The notes beneath the pieces are model-generated. The model saw nothing but the letters and a program-made list of their open reading frames with translations, searched no databases and was not told the origin of the DNA. A program made the translations under genes and the position numbers. 64,000 nucleotides of DNA, taken from Pseudomonas sp. SDI (GTDB lineage Bacteria; Pseudomonadota; Gammaproteobacteria; Pseudomonadales; Pseudomonadaceae). The stretch is from contig NZ_QETK01000022.1 of NCBI RefSeq assembly GCF_003105155.1, forward strand, positions 1 to 64,000, written 5' to 3'. Below, in pieces: positions 26,875 to 36,132 of the stretch; the first letter of the stretch is position 1; each line of letters starts with the position of its first letter.

Positions 26875-26909
26875 CGACTCGTCCCGCGATGGGGCTGCAA
26901 AGCAGCCCC
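26875..26909. repeat. REP-like unit with adjoining hairpin
   Basis: CGACTCGTCCCGCGAT (26875-26890), then GGGGCTGC-AAA-GCAGCCCC (26891-26909), an 8-bp perfect stem. It lies 9 bp after the xthA stop and may serve as its terminator. Confidence 0.6.
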
Positions 26910-26917
26910 AAGTGGCC

Positions 26918-27730
26918 TTAGCTCAGTTCCAGCCAGATCGGCGCGTGATCCGACGGCTTTTCCATCCCGCGCAGCTCATAGTCGACCCCGGCGGCCTTGA
27001 CCCGCGGCAACAGCGCATGCGAGGTCAGGATCAGGTCGATCCGCAGCCCGCGCTTGGGCTGGTCCTCGAAGCCACGGCTGCGGTAGTCGAACCAGCTGAA
27101 CTGATCGACCACTTCCGGGTGCAGGTAACGGAAACTGTCGGTCAGGCCCCAGTTCTTCAGGCGGGCCATCCACTCGCGCTCTTCGGGCAGGAAGCTGCAC
27201 TTGCCGGTTTTCAGCCAGCGCTTGGCGTTGTCCGGGCCAATGCCGATGTCGCAATCCTCCGGGGAAATGTTCACGTCGCCCATCACCACCAGCGGCTGGT
27301 CGTTCTTGAACTCGCTTTCCAGCAGCGTTTGCAGGTCTTCGTAGAAGCGCTGCTTGGCCGGGAACTTGGTCGGGTGATCGCGGCTTTCACCCTGTGGGAA
27401 GTAGCCGTTCATGATGGTGATCGGCGTACCGTTTTCATCGGCAAAGGTGCCCCAGATGAAGCGCCGCTGGGCGTCTTCCTCGTCGCTGCTGAAGCCCTTG
27501 ACCAGGCTCAGCGGCGGCTGACGCGACAGCAGTGCGACACCGTAGTGGCCCTTCTGCCCGTGGTAATGCACGTGGTAACCCAGGGCTTGCACCTCAGCCA
27601 GCGGGAACTGCTCGTCGGACACCTTGGTTTCCTGCAGGCCGATCACATCTGGCTGGTGTTTTTCGATCAACGCCGCCAGTTGATGAGGCCGGGCGCGCAG
27701 GCCGTTGATGTTGAACGAGACGATCTTCAT
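26918..27730 (-). CDS. xthA: Exodeoxyribonuclease III
   Basis: A 270-residue exonuclease/endonuclease/phosphatase-fold enzyme with AP-endonuclease and 3'-5' exonuclease activity in base-excision repair. Motifs are [20 protein letters not shown] (metal Glu), [29 protein letters not shown] and the terminal SDHAPI. It belongs to the E. coli XthA length class and has no regulatory neighbour. Confidence 0.93.
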   Translation of the reverse strand: MKIVSFNINGLRARPHQLAALIEKHQPDVIGLQETKVSDEQFPLAEVQALGYHVHYHGQKGHYGVALLSRQPPLSLVKGFSSDEEDAQRRFIWGTFADENGTPITIMNGYFPQGESRDHPTKFPAKQRFYEDLQTLLESEFKNDQPLVVMGDVNISPEDCDIGIGPDNAKRWLKTGKCSFLPEEREWMARLKNWGLTDSFRYLHPEVVDQFSWFDYRSRGFEDQPKRGLRIDLILTSHALLPRVKAAGVDYELRGMEKPSDHAPIWLELS

Positions 27731-27889
27731 GGAAGCGCTATCCTGGTAAAACCCAGGATGCTAGCCGACATCGCCAGCGCAGGCCAGCATGGCGACCGGG
27801 CAGATCGACTGCTAACGTGCTCTACGAGGTGAACGTTGCCGTCGCGCGCACCTCAAAGGCAATGACTGCCCTTCAGGAGAACCGCGACC

Positions 27890-28540
27890 ATGCCCGAATC
27901 GCCTGTTGCCCCGGCCGAAGTCCGGCTGCTCGACAGCGGCTATAGCCGCGAAGCTCGCTCCTTGCTGTACCACGCCTACCGCCACGAACCGACGTTTGGC
28001 TACCTGTTCGAGGCCGAACGCGCCGGTTACGAGCAGCGGGTGCGTGCCATGGTGCGCGAGTGGGTGCACCAGCATTTCTATCAGCAACTGCCGGCGCTCG
28101 GCCTGCTGGTCGACGACCGCCTGATCGGCATCGCCCTGATCGCGCCACCGCTGCGCCGGCTGGGCGTTAGCGAAAGCTGGGCCTGGCGCATGCGCATGCT
28201 GTTGAGCACCGGTTTGCGCTGCACCCGGCGTTACCTCGACTACCAGGCGGCGCTGATGGCCTGCCTGCCGGGCGAGCAGGTGCATGTGCTGTCGTTGCTC
28301 GGCATTCACCCGCAGTTTCAGGGGCAGCACTATGGCGAGCAGTTGCTCGAAGCACTGCATGACTGGTGCGCCGACGACCCGAATTCGGAAGGCGTGGTGC
28401 TCGATACCGGTAACGACCATTACCTGGCGTTCTACTCGCGCCAGGGCTACCGCGAGATTGGCGAGATCGCGGTCGGGCCGATTCGCGAGCGCGTGTTTTT
28501 CCACCCCAACCCGCAGCGCTTGCACCAGGTGCAGGCCTGA
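27890..28540 (+). CDS. GNAT-family N-acetyltransferase
   Basis: A 216-residue GNAT protein. The acetyl-CoA pyrophosphate loop is HPQFQGQHYGEQLL in the C-terminal half, preceded by the beta strand VHVLSLLGI and followed by VVLDTGNDHYLAFYSRQGY. The acceptor substrate is unknown. ATG is preceded by AGGAGAACCGCGACC. The gene sits 65 bp before tamA in the same direction but is not obviously linked. Confidence 0.85.
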   Translation: MPESPVAPAEVRLLDSGYSREARSLLYHAYRHEPTFGYLFEAERAGYEQRVRAMVREWVHQHFYQQLPALGLLVDDRLIGIALIAPPLRRLGVSESWAWRMRMLLSTGLRCTRRYLDYQAALMACLPGEQVHVLSLLGIHPQFQGQHYGEQLLEALHDWCADDPNSEGVVLDTGNDHYLAFYSRQGYREIGEIAVGPIRERVFFHPNPQRLHQVQA

Positions 28541-28605
28541 ATGCGCGACCGCCAGCGGCGCGCCAGGCTCCAAGCGGCCGCCAAGCTCTGGTAGCATTCG
28601 CGCCT

Positions 28606-30345
28606 ATGACGTATTCAGGACGATTCACCTGCGGTTTGATTGTGCTAGTGGCCAGTTGCGCAGTACACGCGCAAAGCGAGCTGGTGGTACGGGTCAAACC
28701 CGCCAACAACGCACTCAAGGCCAACATCGAAGGCTACATCGGGAGCCTCGGCAACCGCGACGAAGAGGCGCTGTTGCGCTTCAGTCGCAGCGCCGAGGAG
28801 CAGGCCCGCAAAGCCGCCCAGGCCTTGGGCTACTACCAGGCACAGATCGACAGCGAAGTACTGCCACCGGCCAAGGCCGAGCAGGGCCCACGCCTGCGCC
28901 TGCTGGTTGACCCCGGCGAGCCGGTGCACCTGCGCGATGTAACCGTGCGTATCGAAGGCCCGGCCAGCGAGCTCAAGCCGTTCCGCATTCCCGACAGCGC
29001 CGCCCTGCGCAGCGGTGCGGTGCTCAACCATGGCAGCTACGAGGATGCCAAGCGGCTGATCCAGAACCAGGCCTCGCGCTACGGCTTTTTCAACGGTCGC
29101 TTCCTGCGCCAGCGCCTGGCGGTCGACCCGGCGGCCGGGGTGGCCGATATCGAGCTGGTCTATGACAGCGGCCCACGCTTCTACCTGGGCAAGGTGAGTT
29201 TCGACGGCGATACGCCGTTCGATGAAAGCCTGCTGCAGCGCATGGTGCCGTTCAAGGAAGGCAGCCCCTACGACTCCGAACTGATCGCCGAACTGAACAA
29301 TGCGCTGCAATCAAGCGGCTACTTCGACGGCGTGCGGGTCGACGCCGCACCCACCGCGGCGGTGGCGCAGAAGATTCCCGTCGCGGTTCAACTGAAAACC
29401 CGCAAGCCGCGGACCATGGGCCTGGGGATCGGCTTTTCGACCGACGTCGGCCCGCGCGGCAAGGCCAACTGGACCCGCCACTGGGTCAACCCCGAAGGCC
29501 ACAGCTACGGTATCGAGACCGAGCTGTCGGTGCCACGGCAGAACGTCGGCCTGTGGTATGACGTGCCACTGGATCCGCCACTCACCGACAAACTGCGTTT
29601 TGCCGGCGGCTACCAGAACGAGGAAATTTCCGGCACCGACACCGTGAGTAAACTGCTCACCCTCGGCCCGGAATGGCACAGCAAGTTGCCCAGCGGCTGG
29701 CAGCGGGTGATCTCGCTGAAATGGCAGCACGAGGAATACAAGCTGGGCGACGACTCCGGCCTGAGTACCTTGCTGATGCCCGGTATCAGCTATTCCTACC
29801 TGCGCAGCGACAACCGCATCGATCCACACAATGGCTATCGCCTGCAATTCGACGCTCAGGTGGCCAAGGAAGGGTTGCTCTCGGACACCAACCTGCTACA
29901 TGGCAACGTGCTGCTCAAGGGCCTGACCACCCTTGGCCAGAACCATCGGTTCCTCGGCCGCGTGCAGTTCGGTGGCAGTGCCACCAACGGCTACACATCG
30001 GTGCCGCCGTCGCTGCGCTTCTTCGCCGGTGGCGACCAGAGCGTGCGCGGTTACGACTATCAGAGCCTGTCGCCGAAAAACAGCGACGGCGACCGCATCG
30101 GCGGCCGCTACCTGGTGGCCGGCAGCGCCGAGTACCAGTATTCGATTGCCGAAAAATGGCGCCTGGCGACCTTCGTCGACCAGGGCAATGCGTTCAATAC
30201 CTTCGAGTTGCCCAGCCTGAAAACCGGTGTCGGTGTGGGGGTGCGCTGGGTATCGCCGGTGGGCCCGATCCGACTCGACCTGGCCAAGGCGCTGGACGAT
30301 GACGGCGGTATTCGTTTGCACTTCTCCATGGGGCCAGAGCTGTGA
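28606..30345 (+). CDS. tamA: Translocation and assembly module subunit TamA
   Basis: A 579-residue Omp85/BamA-family outer-membrane protein. A signal peptide (CGLIVLVASCAVHAQ) precedes about three POTRA domains (residues about 25-255) and a 16-strand barrel with the VRGYDYQSLSPK lid/L6 loop motif. With TamB it forms the TAM complex that helps insert autotransporters and other outer-membrane proteins and has been linked to lipid transport. Its stop overlaps the tamB GTG start (GTGA), indicating coupling. Confidence 0.93.
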   Translation: MTYSGRFTCGLIVLVASCAVHAQSELVVRVKPANNALKANIEGYIGSLGNRDEEALLRFSRSAEEQARKAAQALGYYQAQIDSEVLPPAKAEQGPRLRLLVDPGEPVHLRDVTVRIEGPASELKPFRIPDSAALRSGAVLNHGSYEDAKRLIQNQASRYGFFNGRFLRQRLAVDPAAGVADIELVYDSGPRFYLGKVSFDGDTPFDESLLQRMVPFKEGSPYDSELIAELNNALQSSGYFDGVRVDAAPTAAVAQKIPVAVQLKTRKPRTMGLGIGFSTDVGPRGKANWTRHWVNPEGHSYGIETELSVPRQNVGLWYDVPLDPPLTDKLRFAGGYQNEEISGTDTVSKLLTLGPEWHSKLPSGWQRVISLKWQHEEYKLGDDSGLSTLLMPGISYSYLRSDNRIDPHNGYRLQFDAQVAKEGLLSDTNLLHGNVLLKGLTTLGQNHRFLGRVQFGGSATNGYTSVPPSLRFFAGGDQSVRGYDYQSLSPKNSDGDRIGGRYLVAGSAEYQYSIAEKWRLATFVDQGNAFNTFELPSLKTGVGVGVRWVSPVGPIRLDLAKALDDDGGIRLHFSMGPEL

Positions 30346-33300
30346 GTCGCGTGTTCAAAAGGATTGGTCTCGGCCTGCTGGCGTTTGTGCTGTTACTGGT
30401 CGCAGGCCTGGCCCTGCTGCTCGGCAGCGAAGCCGGCAGCCGCTGGGCGCTCGGCCAGGTGCCGGGCTTGCAGTTGGACAACTTTCAGGGTCGCCTCGCG
30501 GGGCAGTGGCAGGCCGAGCGGCTGCTCTGGGAGCAGGGCGGCGACCGGGTCGAAGTACTCAGCCCGGTGTTCGCCTGGTCGCCGGCGTGCCTGCTGCGCA
30601 TGACCTTGTGCATCGACCGGCTCAAGGCCGCCGACATCAACCTGAACTTCCCCCCCGGCGAGCCGGAGGCCGACAGCGGGCCGCTGACACTGCCGGAGCT
30701 GAAACTGCCGCTGGCCATCGAACTGGGTGACGTGCAGATCGGGGCGTTGACGCTCGATGGCAGCGAACAGCTGAGCCGCCTGACCCTGGCCGCACACTGG
30801 ACAGTCGCCGGTCTGCAGATCGACCGCCTCGACCTGCAGCGTGACGACCTCAGCCTGACCCTGCAGGGCCTGTTGCAGCCCGTCGGCGATTGGCCGTTGC
30901 AGGCCAACGGTCAACTCAAGCTGCCGGCGGTGGACGGCCAGGACTGGCAACTGGCGTTGGACGTGAGCGGCGCGTTGCAGCAGTCGCTGATACTCAAGGC
31001 CGACAGCCGCGGCTACCTGAACGGGCAGCTCAGCGGCACCCTGCAGGCCTTGGCCGAACACCTGCCGGCCCAGCTGAAAATCACCGCCGACGGTTTCAAA
31101 CCGGTCGCCAGCCTGCCGGACACCCTACAGCTCAACCAACTGACCCTGACCGCCATCGGCGACCTCAAGGGCGGTTATCGCCTGCTCGGTGCGGCCAGCC
31201 TGCCGGCGGAGCAAGGCCCGATCGGCCTGACCCTGAATGGTCGGGTCGACGCCAAGGGCGCCGAGCTGGCGGCGCTGGACCTGAGTGCGGGCGCCGAGCA
31301 ACGCTTGAAGCTGAGCGCCAAGGCCGACTGGCAGACAGGCCTCAGTGCCGACGCGAACATCGACTGGCTGGACTTCCCCTGGCAGCGCCTCTACCCGCTG
31401 GAACAGGCGCCACAAGTGAGCCTGCGGCGCTTCATCGCCCAGGTGAAGTACCGCGACGGCAACTATGAAGGCGATTTCAACGGCGACCTCGACGGCCCGG
31501 CAGGTGCGTTCAAGCTCGGCAGCCCATTCCAGGGCGACCTCGGTCAGGTCAGCTTGCCGCAGTTGGTGCTGGACGCCGGGCAAGGCAAGGCGGCTGGCAG
31601 CGTGGCAGTGAAGTTTGCCGACGGCCTGGCCTGGGATGCCGCACTGGAGCTGTCGGCGCTGAACCCGGCGTACTGGCTCGCCGAGCTGCCCGGCACCCTC
31701 GCCGGCCCGCTACGCAGCAAAGGCGAGCTGAAAAACGAACAACTGCGCCTGGACGCCGACCTCGACCTCAAAGGGCGCCTGCGCGGTCAGCCGGCGCTGT
31801 TGCAGGTCAAGGCTCAGGGGGCAGGGGAGCACTGGACCCTCGGCACCTTGCAGGTACGTCTGGGCGACAACCAGATCGGCGGCAGCGGCAGCCTGCAACA
31901 GCGGCTGGCCGGGCAGATCGACCTCAATCTGCCGCGTCTCGGCCAGCTCTGGCCGCAATTGCAGGGGCAGGTCAAAGGTCGCCTGGAGGTCGCCGGCACG
32001 CTCAAGGCGCCGCAAGGCAACCTGAACCTGCAAGGGCAGAACCTGGCCCAGGCCGACAATCGCCTGCAACGGCTGAACCTGGATGCCAAGCTCGACAGCG
32101 CCCAACGCGCGCTGATCAGCGTGCAGGCGGGCAGCATTCGTCTCGGTGAAAGCACTCTTGGCACGCTCGATGTCAAAGGCCAGGGCGACATCCGCAAGCA
32201 ACAGCTGGAATTGGCCCTGGCCGGGCCGCAGCTCAAGCTTGACCTGGGTCTCGACGGTCAGCTCGACAAGGGCAACTGGCGCGGTCGCCTGGCCTCCGGC
32301 GAGATTCAGGCCGGCGGCCAGGACTGGCGCCTGCAGGCGCCCGCCAAGCTGCAACGCCTGGCCAGCGGGCAGATCGACTTCGGCGCGCATTGCTGGCGCT
32401 CTGGCCAGGCCAGCCTGTGCGGTGAAGACCAGCGCCTGGCGCCGGAACCACGCCTGCGCTACCACCTCAAGCAGTTCCCGCTGCAGAGCTTGGCGCAATG
32501 GTTGCCGAAAGACTTCGCCTGGCAGGGCTTGCTCAATGCCGACATCAACCTCGACCTGCCGGCCAGCGGGCCGAAAGGCAGCGTTGCGGTGGATGCCAGC
32601 GGCGGCACCCTGCGCGTACGCGACAAGGGCCAGTGGCTGGACTTCCCTTACCAGGCCCTGCGCCTGGACAGCACTCTCGGTCCGCGCCGCGTCGATACCC
32701 GCCTGGAGTTTCGTGGTGGCAAGCTCGGCGAGCTGTTGCTTTCGAGCCGTATCGACCCACTGGCGAAGAACAAGCCGCTCACTGGCGATTTCAACCTCAA
32801 CGGCCTCGACCTGAGCGTGGCCCGGCCGTTCGCCCCGATGGTCGAGCGGCTGGCCGGTCAACTGAATGGCAGCGGGCGGATTTCCGGTACGCTGCTGGCA
32901 CCACAGGTGAATGGCAACCTGCTGCTTGCGCATGGCGAAGTGGCAGGTTCGGAGCTGCCGGTCAACCTCAAGGACCTGACCGTGCGCGCGCAAATTGCCG
33001 GCGAACAGCTGCAGCTCGACGGCGACTGGAACAGCGGCGAGGCCGGCACCGGCAAACTCGCCGGGCAGATCGGCTGGGGCCCGGCGCTGGCGGTGGACCT
33101 GCACCTGCAAGGCCAGCAGTTGCCGATCCATGTCGAACCGTACGCCGACCTGGAAATGGCCCCAGACCTGAAGATCAGCCTGCAAGGCGAACGCCTGGCG
33201 GTGACCGGCAAGGTGCTGGTGCCCAAGGGCAAGATCACTGTGCGCGAACTGCCGCCGTCGACCGTGAAGGTGTCCGACGACACGGTGATCGTTGGTCATC

Positions 33301-34016
33301 AGACCGAAGCGGGCAAGGCGCCGATGGCGGTAGCCATGGACATTGACGTCGAAGTCGGGCAGGACAAGCTGGCCTTCCGTGGCTTCGGCCTCACCGCCAA
33401 CCTGCTCGGCCACGTGCACATTGGCGATAACCTCGATACCCGTGGTGAGCTGAGCCTGTCCGACGGTCGCTACCGCGCCTATGGCCAGCGCCTGACCATC
33501 CGCCGGGCGCGCCTGTTGTTCGCCGGGCCGATCGACCAGCCATACCTGGACATCGAAGCGATCCGCAAGACCGACGACGTGATTGCCGGGATCCGCCTGA
33601 GCGGCAGCGCCGAGCAGCCGACCACCCAGGTCTTCTCGGAACCGGCCATGAGCCAGGAGCAGGCGCTGTCCTACCTGGTTCTGGGGCGGCCGCTGGGAAC
33701 GACCGGCGAAGACAACAACATGCTCGCCGAAGCCGCCCTCGGCCTGGGCCTGATGGGCACTGCCGGCGTCACCGGCAGCCTTGCTTCGAGCCTGGGCATC
33801 GAAGACTTCCAGCTCGATACCCAGGGCAGCGGCAACACCACCAGCGTGGTTGCCAGCGGCAACCTCACCGAACGGCTGAGCCTGCGTTACGGGGTTGGCG
33901 TGTTCGAACCGGCGAGCACCATTGCGCTGCGCTACATGCTCAGCAAAAAACTCTATGTGGAGGCGGCCAGTGGTATCGCCAGCTCGCTGGACCTGTTCTA
34001 CAAACGGGACTTCTGA
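30342..34016 (+). CDS. tamB: Translocation and assembly module subunit TamB
   Basis: A 1224-residue AsmA/TamB-type protein. An N-terminal signal-anchor (LGLLAFVLLLVAGLALLLG) tethers it to the inner membrane. A very long beta-rich body with repeated short LDL.L.G patterns should span the periplasm. The conserved C-terminal DUF490 domain (from about residue 890) includes EVGQDKLAFRGFGL and the final YVEAASGIASSLDLFYKRDF. The GTG start overlaps the tamA stop. Confidence 0.92.
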   Translation: MSRVFKRIGLGLLAFVLLLVAGLALLLGSEAGSRWALGQVPGLQLDNFQGRLAGQWQAERLLWEQGGDRVEVLSPVFAWSPACLLRMTLCIDRLKAADINLNFPPGEPEADSGPLTLPELKLPLAIELGDVQIGALTLDGSEQLSRLTLAAHWTVAGLQIDRLDLQRDDLSLTLQGLLQPVGDWPLQANGQLKLPAVDGQDWQLALDVSGALQQSLILKADSRGYLNGQLSGTLQALAEHLPAQLKITADGFKPVASLPDTLQLNQLTLTAIGDLKGGYRLLGAASLPAEQGPIGLTLNGRVDAKGAELAALDLSAGAEQRLKLSAKADWQTGLSADANIDWLDFPWQRLYPLEQAPQVSLRRFIAQVKYRDGNYEGDFNGDLDGPAGAFKLGSPFQGDLGQVSLPQLVLDAGQGKAAGSVAVKFADGLAWDAALELSALNPAYWLAELPGTLAGPLRSKGELKNEQLRLDADLDLKGRLRGQPALLQVKAQGAGEHWTLGTLQVRLGDNQIGGSGSLQQRLAGQIDLNLPRLGQLWPQLQGQVKGRLEVAGTLKAPQGNLNLQGQNLAQADNRLQRLNLDAKLDSAQRALISVQAGSIRLGESTLGTLDVKGQGDIRKQQLELALAGPQLKLDLGLDGQLDKGNWRGRLASGEIQAGGQDWRLQAPAKLQRLASGQIDFGAHCWRSGQASLCGEDQRLAPEPRLRYHLKQFPLQSLAQWLPKDFAWQGLLNADINLDLPASGPKGSVAVDASGGTLRVRDKGQWLDFPYQALRLDSTLGPRRVDTRLEFRGGKLGELLLSSRIDPLAKNKPLTGDFNLNGLDLSVARPFAPMVERLAGQLNGSGRISGTLLAPQVNGNLLLAHGEVAGSELPVNLKDLTVRAQIAGEQLQLDGDWNSGEAGTGKLAGQIGWGPALAVDLHLQGQQLPIHVEPYADLEMAPDLKISLQGERLAVTGKVLVPKGKITVRELPPSTVKVSDDTVIVGHQTEAGKAPMAVAMDIDVEVGQDKLAFRGFGLTANLLGHVHIGDNLDTRGELSLSDGRYRAYGQRLTIRRARLLFAGPIDQPYLDIEAIRKTDDVIAGIRLSGSAEQPTTQVFSEPAMSQEQALSYLVLGRPLGTTGEDNNMLAEAALGLGLMGTAGVTGSLASSLGIEDFQLDTQGSGNTTSVVASGNLTERLSLRYGVGVFEPASTIALRYMLSKKLYVEAASGIASSLDLFYKRDF

Positions 34017-34031
34017 AGCCTGATCACGCGG

Positions 34032-34628
34032 TCAGTCCCGGCGCACGGTGGCCGCGTCGATGAACTCGTTGCTCGACGCTGATGGCGGCGTCGGCGCAGC
34101 TGTCGGCCGGACCTCGGGAAGGCGGTACGGGCTCATCAGGTTGGTGTATTCCTCAATCAGCCGGTTCATCGCTTCGGGTGGTTCGCAGGCCTGGAATTGC
34201 AGGCGGATCTGCACTTCGTCGGGGTCGCGCTGCTCGCCCTGGCGACGGTTGGCGCCGACCTTGACGAAGAAGCGCTCGTGACGCAGCTCGTCGCTGGCCA
34301 GGGCCTGGCGGAATGCGGCCTGTTCGGTGCCCTGGATTTTTACCGAGAGGTCCACCTGCATGCGCTCCAGGGCCAGGCCGCGGGGGGCGACCAAGGCAAT
34401 CAGCGGGACCTTCATCGAGTGTCGTTCGTCCATCGCCACTTCAACCATTTTTGCCTTCATCGGCGCGCCGAGGTCGTGGTTGTCGCAGTCGAAAAACTGG
34501 TCGAACAGTTTGATGTACTGTTGTGCGATCAGGCTGGTGGTGGCCGCCGCCGCTTCCTGCAAGCCGCGGGTGATGTCGCACAGGTCGCTGGAAGTGATCG
34601 GCTCTTTGCTCGGGGGAAGCGGGTCCAC
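34032..34628 (-). CDS. DUF2589-like protein (second copy)
   Basis: A 198-residue protein of unknown function, distantly paralogous to the neighbour at 34710: LQEAAAATTSLIAQQYIK matches the first helix, VPLIALVAPRGLALERMQVD the central strand pair, and CEPPEAMNRLIEEY the end. It has no signal peptide or membrane segment. The tail is Pro/Ala/Ser-rich. The GTG start at 34628 is preceded by CAGGAG. It is third in the Mor-DUF2589-DUF2589 unit, after an 81-bp gap that holds the 14-bp palindrome CGCTGACGTCAGCG (34687-34700). Confidence 0.72.
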   Translation of the reverse strand: MDPLPPSKEPITSSDLCDITRGLQEAAAATTSLIAQQYIKLFDQFFDCDNHDLGAPMKAKMVEVAMDERHSMKVPLIALVAPRGLALERMQVDLSVKIQGTEQAAFRQALASDELRHERFFVKVGANRRQGEQRDPDEVQIRLQFQACEPPEAMNRLIEEYTNLMSPYRLPEVRPTAAPTPPSASSNEFIDAATVRRD

Positions 34629-34709
34629 TACGGGGCACTCCTGAGGGGTGGGGTGAACATGACCCTGTCCGGGTGGGCAGGGCCATCGCTGACGTCAGCG
34701 CGGCATGCC

Positions 34710-35357
34710 TCAGACCTCGGGTTGTAGTTCGGCGTCCGGCATCGGTAGCGTATTGTCGGTAGGCAGGCCTTCGAGGTTCTGCGCTTGGGCATCAACCATG
34801 ACCACCGGTTTGGTGGCGGCCTCGGTGAGGAAGTCGATCACCCGCATCAACGCTTCCGGTGGGTCCTGGCGGCGCACTTTGGTATTGAAGGCATAGCGCG
34901 CGCGGGTGTCGGTCTTGCGGGTTTGTGCCGATTTACTGGCGACCTGGCCACGTACTTCGACCTTGAACGGCCCCCAACCCAGCGTGGCACCGAATTCCGT
35001 CGACTTCTCGCTGGAGCTGCTGCTTTCGGCCTGTTGACTGACGGTCAGTTCAAACTCGATGTTGCCTTCTTCGATGGCAATGTTCGGGTGGGTGATTGCC
35101 GCCAGCAGCGGTATCTGCATCTTTTTCGAGACGGTGCCCTTGTATACGCCCTGTTCGTCGGTAAGGGTCTCGTCATAGTCGAACTGAATGGCGACGGCCT
35201 TGCCGTTCTGGATGCACACCCCCATGAGGAAGTCGGCGTAGGATTTGCTGGCGCTGACCTGGGCCTGGATCATGGCCTGCAACGGCCCGGAGATCATGCG
35301 GTCCAGTGGCAGGGCGTTCATCACCGAGCCGATCAGCTCCTTGTCTATTTCTGACAT
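34710..35357 (-). CDS. DUF2589 domain protein (first copy)
   Basis: A 215-residue protein. The pattern LPLDRMISGPLQAMIQAQVSASKSY, then KMQIPLLAAITHPNIAIEEG and a Ser-rich linker (AESSSSSEKS), is that of DUF2589. The C-terminal RRQDPPEALMRVIDF recurs in the next gene. No enzyme motif, signal or membrane helix is present; a beta-sandwich self-assembling protein is possible but unproven. It is preceded by AGAAGGAA and by two hairpins that separate it from the Mor regulator. Confidence 0.8.
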   Translation of the reverse strand: MSEIDKELIGSVMNALPLDRMISGPLQAMIQAQVSASKSYADFLMGVCIQNGKAVAIQFDYDETLTDEQGVYKGTVSKKMQIPLLAAITHPNIAIEEGNIEFELTVSQQAESSSSSEKSTEFGATLGWGPFKVEVRGQVASKSAQTRKTDTRARYAFNTKVRRQDPPEALMRVIDFLTEAATKPVVMVDAQAQNLEGLPTDNTLPMPDAELQPEV

Positions 35358-35405
35358 ATGCGGGTTCCTTCTCTAGGTAGATTGCGCTTCATGCGCAGAT
35401 GGCAG

Positions 35406-35427
35406 ACGGGGCCCGGCCGGGCCCCGT
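35406..35427. repeat. 22-bp perfect palindrome between mor-type gene and DUF2589 gene
   Basis: ACGGGGCCCGG and its exact complement CCGGGCCCCGT. A second small stem TGCGC/GCGCA follows at about 35385-35399. No T-run follows, so an mRNA-processing or partial-termination element is more likely than a full terminator. Confidence 0.6.
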
Positions 35428-35436
35428 GGAGCAGGT

Positions 35437-35817
35437 TCAGCGCGTCAGCGCTTCCTGGCGGCGGATGTTGCCGATCTGGCGCAGGCTCAGGCCGTATTTG
35501 TCGGCGAGCACGCTGCGTGACTGACCGTTGGAGCTTTCCTGCTGGATCTGCTGGTTACGCAACTGGCGGGTAAAGTGGTCGGACTTGGGGATTTCCAGGG
35601 CCATGCCGGCGTAGCGCTTGATCAGGGCATCCAGGGCTTGGGGCGGGAGGATCTCGGCAAGGCTGGTACGCTCGCGGTGTTTCGGAATGTACTTGGGGCG
35701 GCCGCCGTAGATGCTGGTGAGGCGATAGGCGTGTTCCAGGCCGATACAGTCGATGAGCATTTGCAGCGACTGGGGGAGTTGCTCGATGTCGATTCGGTTC
35801 AGGTCGCAGAGTTCCAT
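35437..35817 (-). CDS. Mor-family (phage Mu middle-operon) transcription activator-like protein
   Basis: A 126-residue protein with the Mor/C fold. The N-terminal dimer region contains LPQSLQMLIDCIGLEHAYRL and the conserved YGGRPKYIPK beta motif. The C-terminal HTH is SVLADKYGLSLRQIGNIRRQ. Mor of phage Mu activates middle genes by contacting RNA polymerase. Here it is first in a unit with two DUF2589 genes and is their likely activator. The start MELCDLNR has AAGGA upstream; the longer frame is ignored. It suggests domestication from a Mu-like phage. Confidence 0.8.
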   Translation of the reverse strand: MELCDLNRIDIEQLPQSLQMLIDCIGLEHAYRLTSIYGGRPKYIPKHRERTSLAEILPPQALDALIKRYAGMALEIPKSDHFTRQLRNQQIQQESSNGQSRSVLADKYGLSLRQIGNIRRQEALTR

Positions 35818-36132
35818 GATGACGTCCTTGTAACAAGTAAGAGCAAAGAGGATCACTGGTTCGAGCCGTGCGCGGCGCAGGCATTGCTGCCAGACGATGG
35901 GTCGAAACCGTCGCCCGACGGCCTGACCGGTGCGTGGCCTGACATCGATTCTCGGCGACCGGCCGGCATGATTTCTAGGGTGCAAGCGGGTCTGAGTCAG
36001 TAGTCATTGCACTCAGTTTCGGTAGGATTCTGTGAGGCAGCATGTACGGCCTTTCCCTGCTGAGTAGGTCAACCCCTTGTGCGGCGTGATGGCTTGCCCG
36101 GCGAACCTGTCATGGGTAGGCAAACCTGCGTG
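35818..36132. other. Promoter-containing gap upstream of the Mor-type gene
   Basis: 315 bp without a credible gene. It must hold the promoter of the Mor-DUF2589 unit (minus strand). No clear sigma-70 or sigma-54 promoter was identified. Confidence 0.5.

Noticed and set aside
31710..33419. 569-codon minus-strand open frame inside tamB
   Set aside because: Low-complexity shadow of the tamB repeats; the tamB frame carries the conserved DUF490 end.
35860..35990. Sigma-54 promoter (TGGCAG...CTGC) upstream of the Mor-type gene
   Set aside because: The GG to GC distance is one base too long and the -24 box is incomplete.
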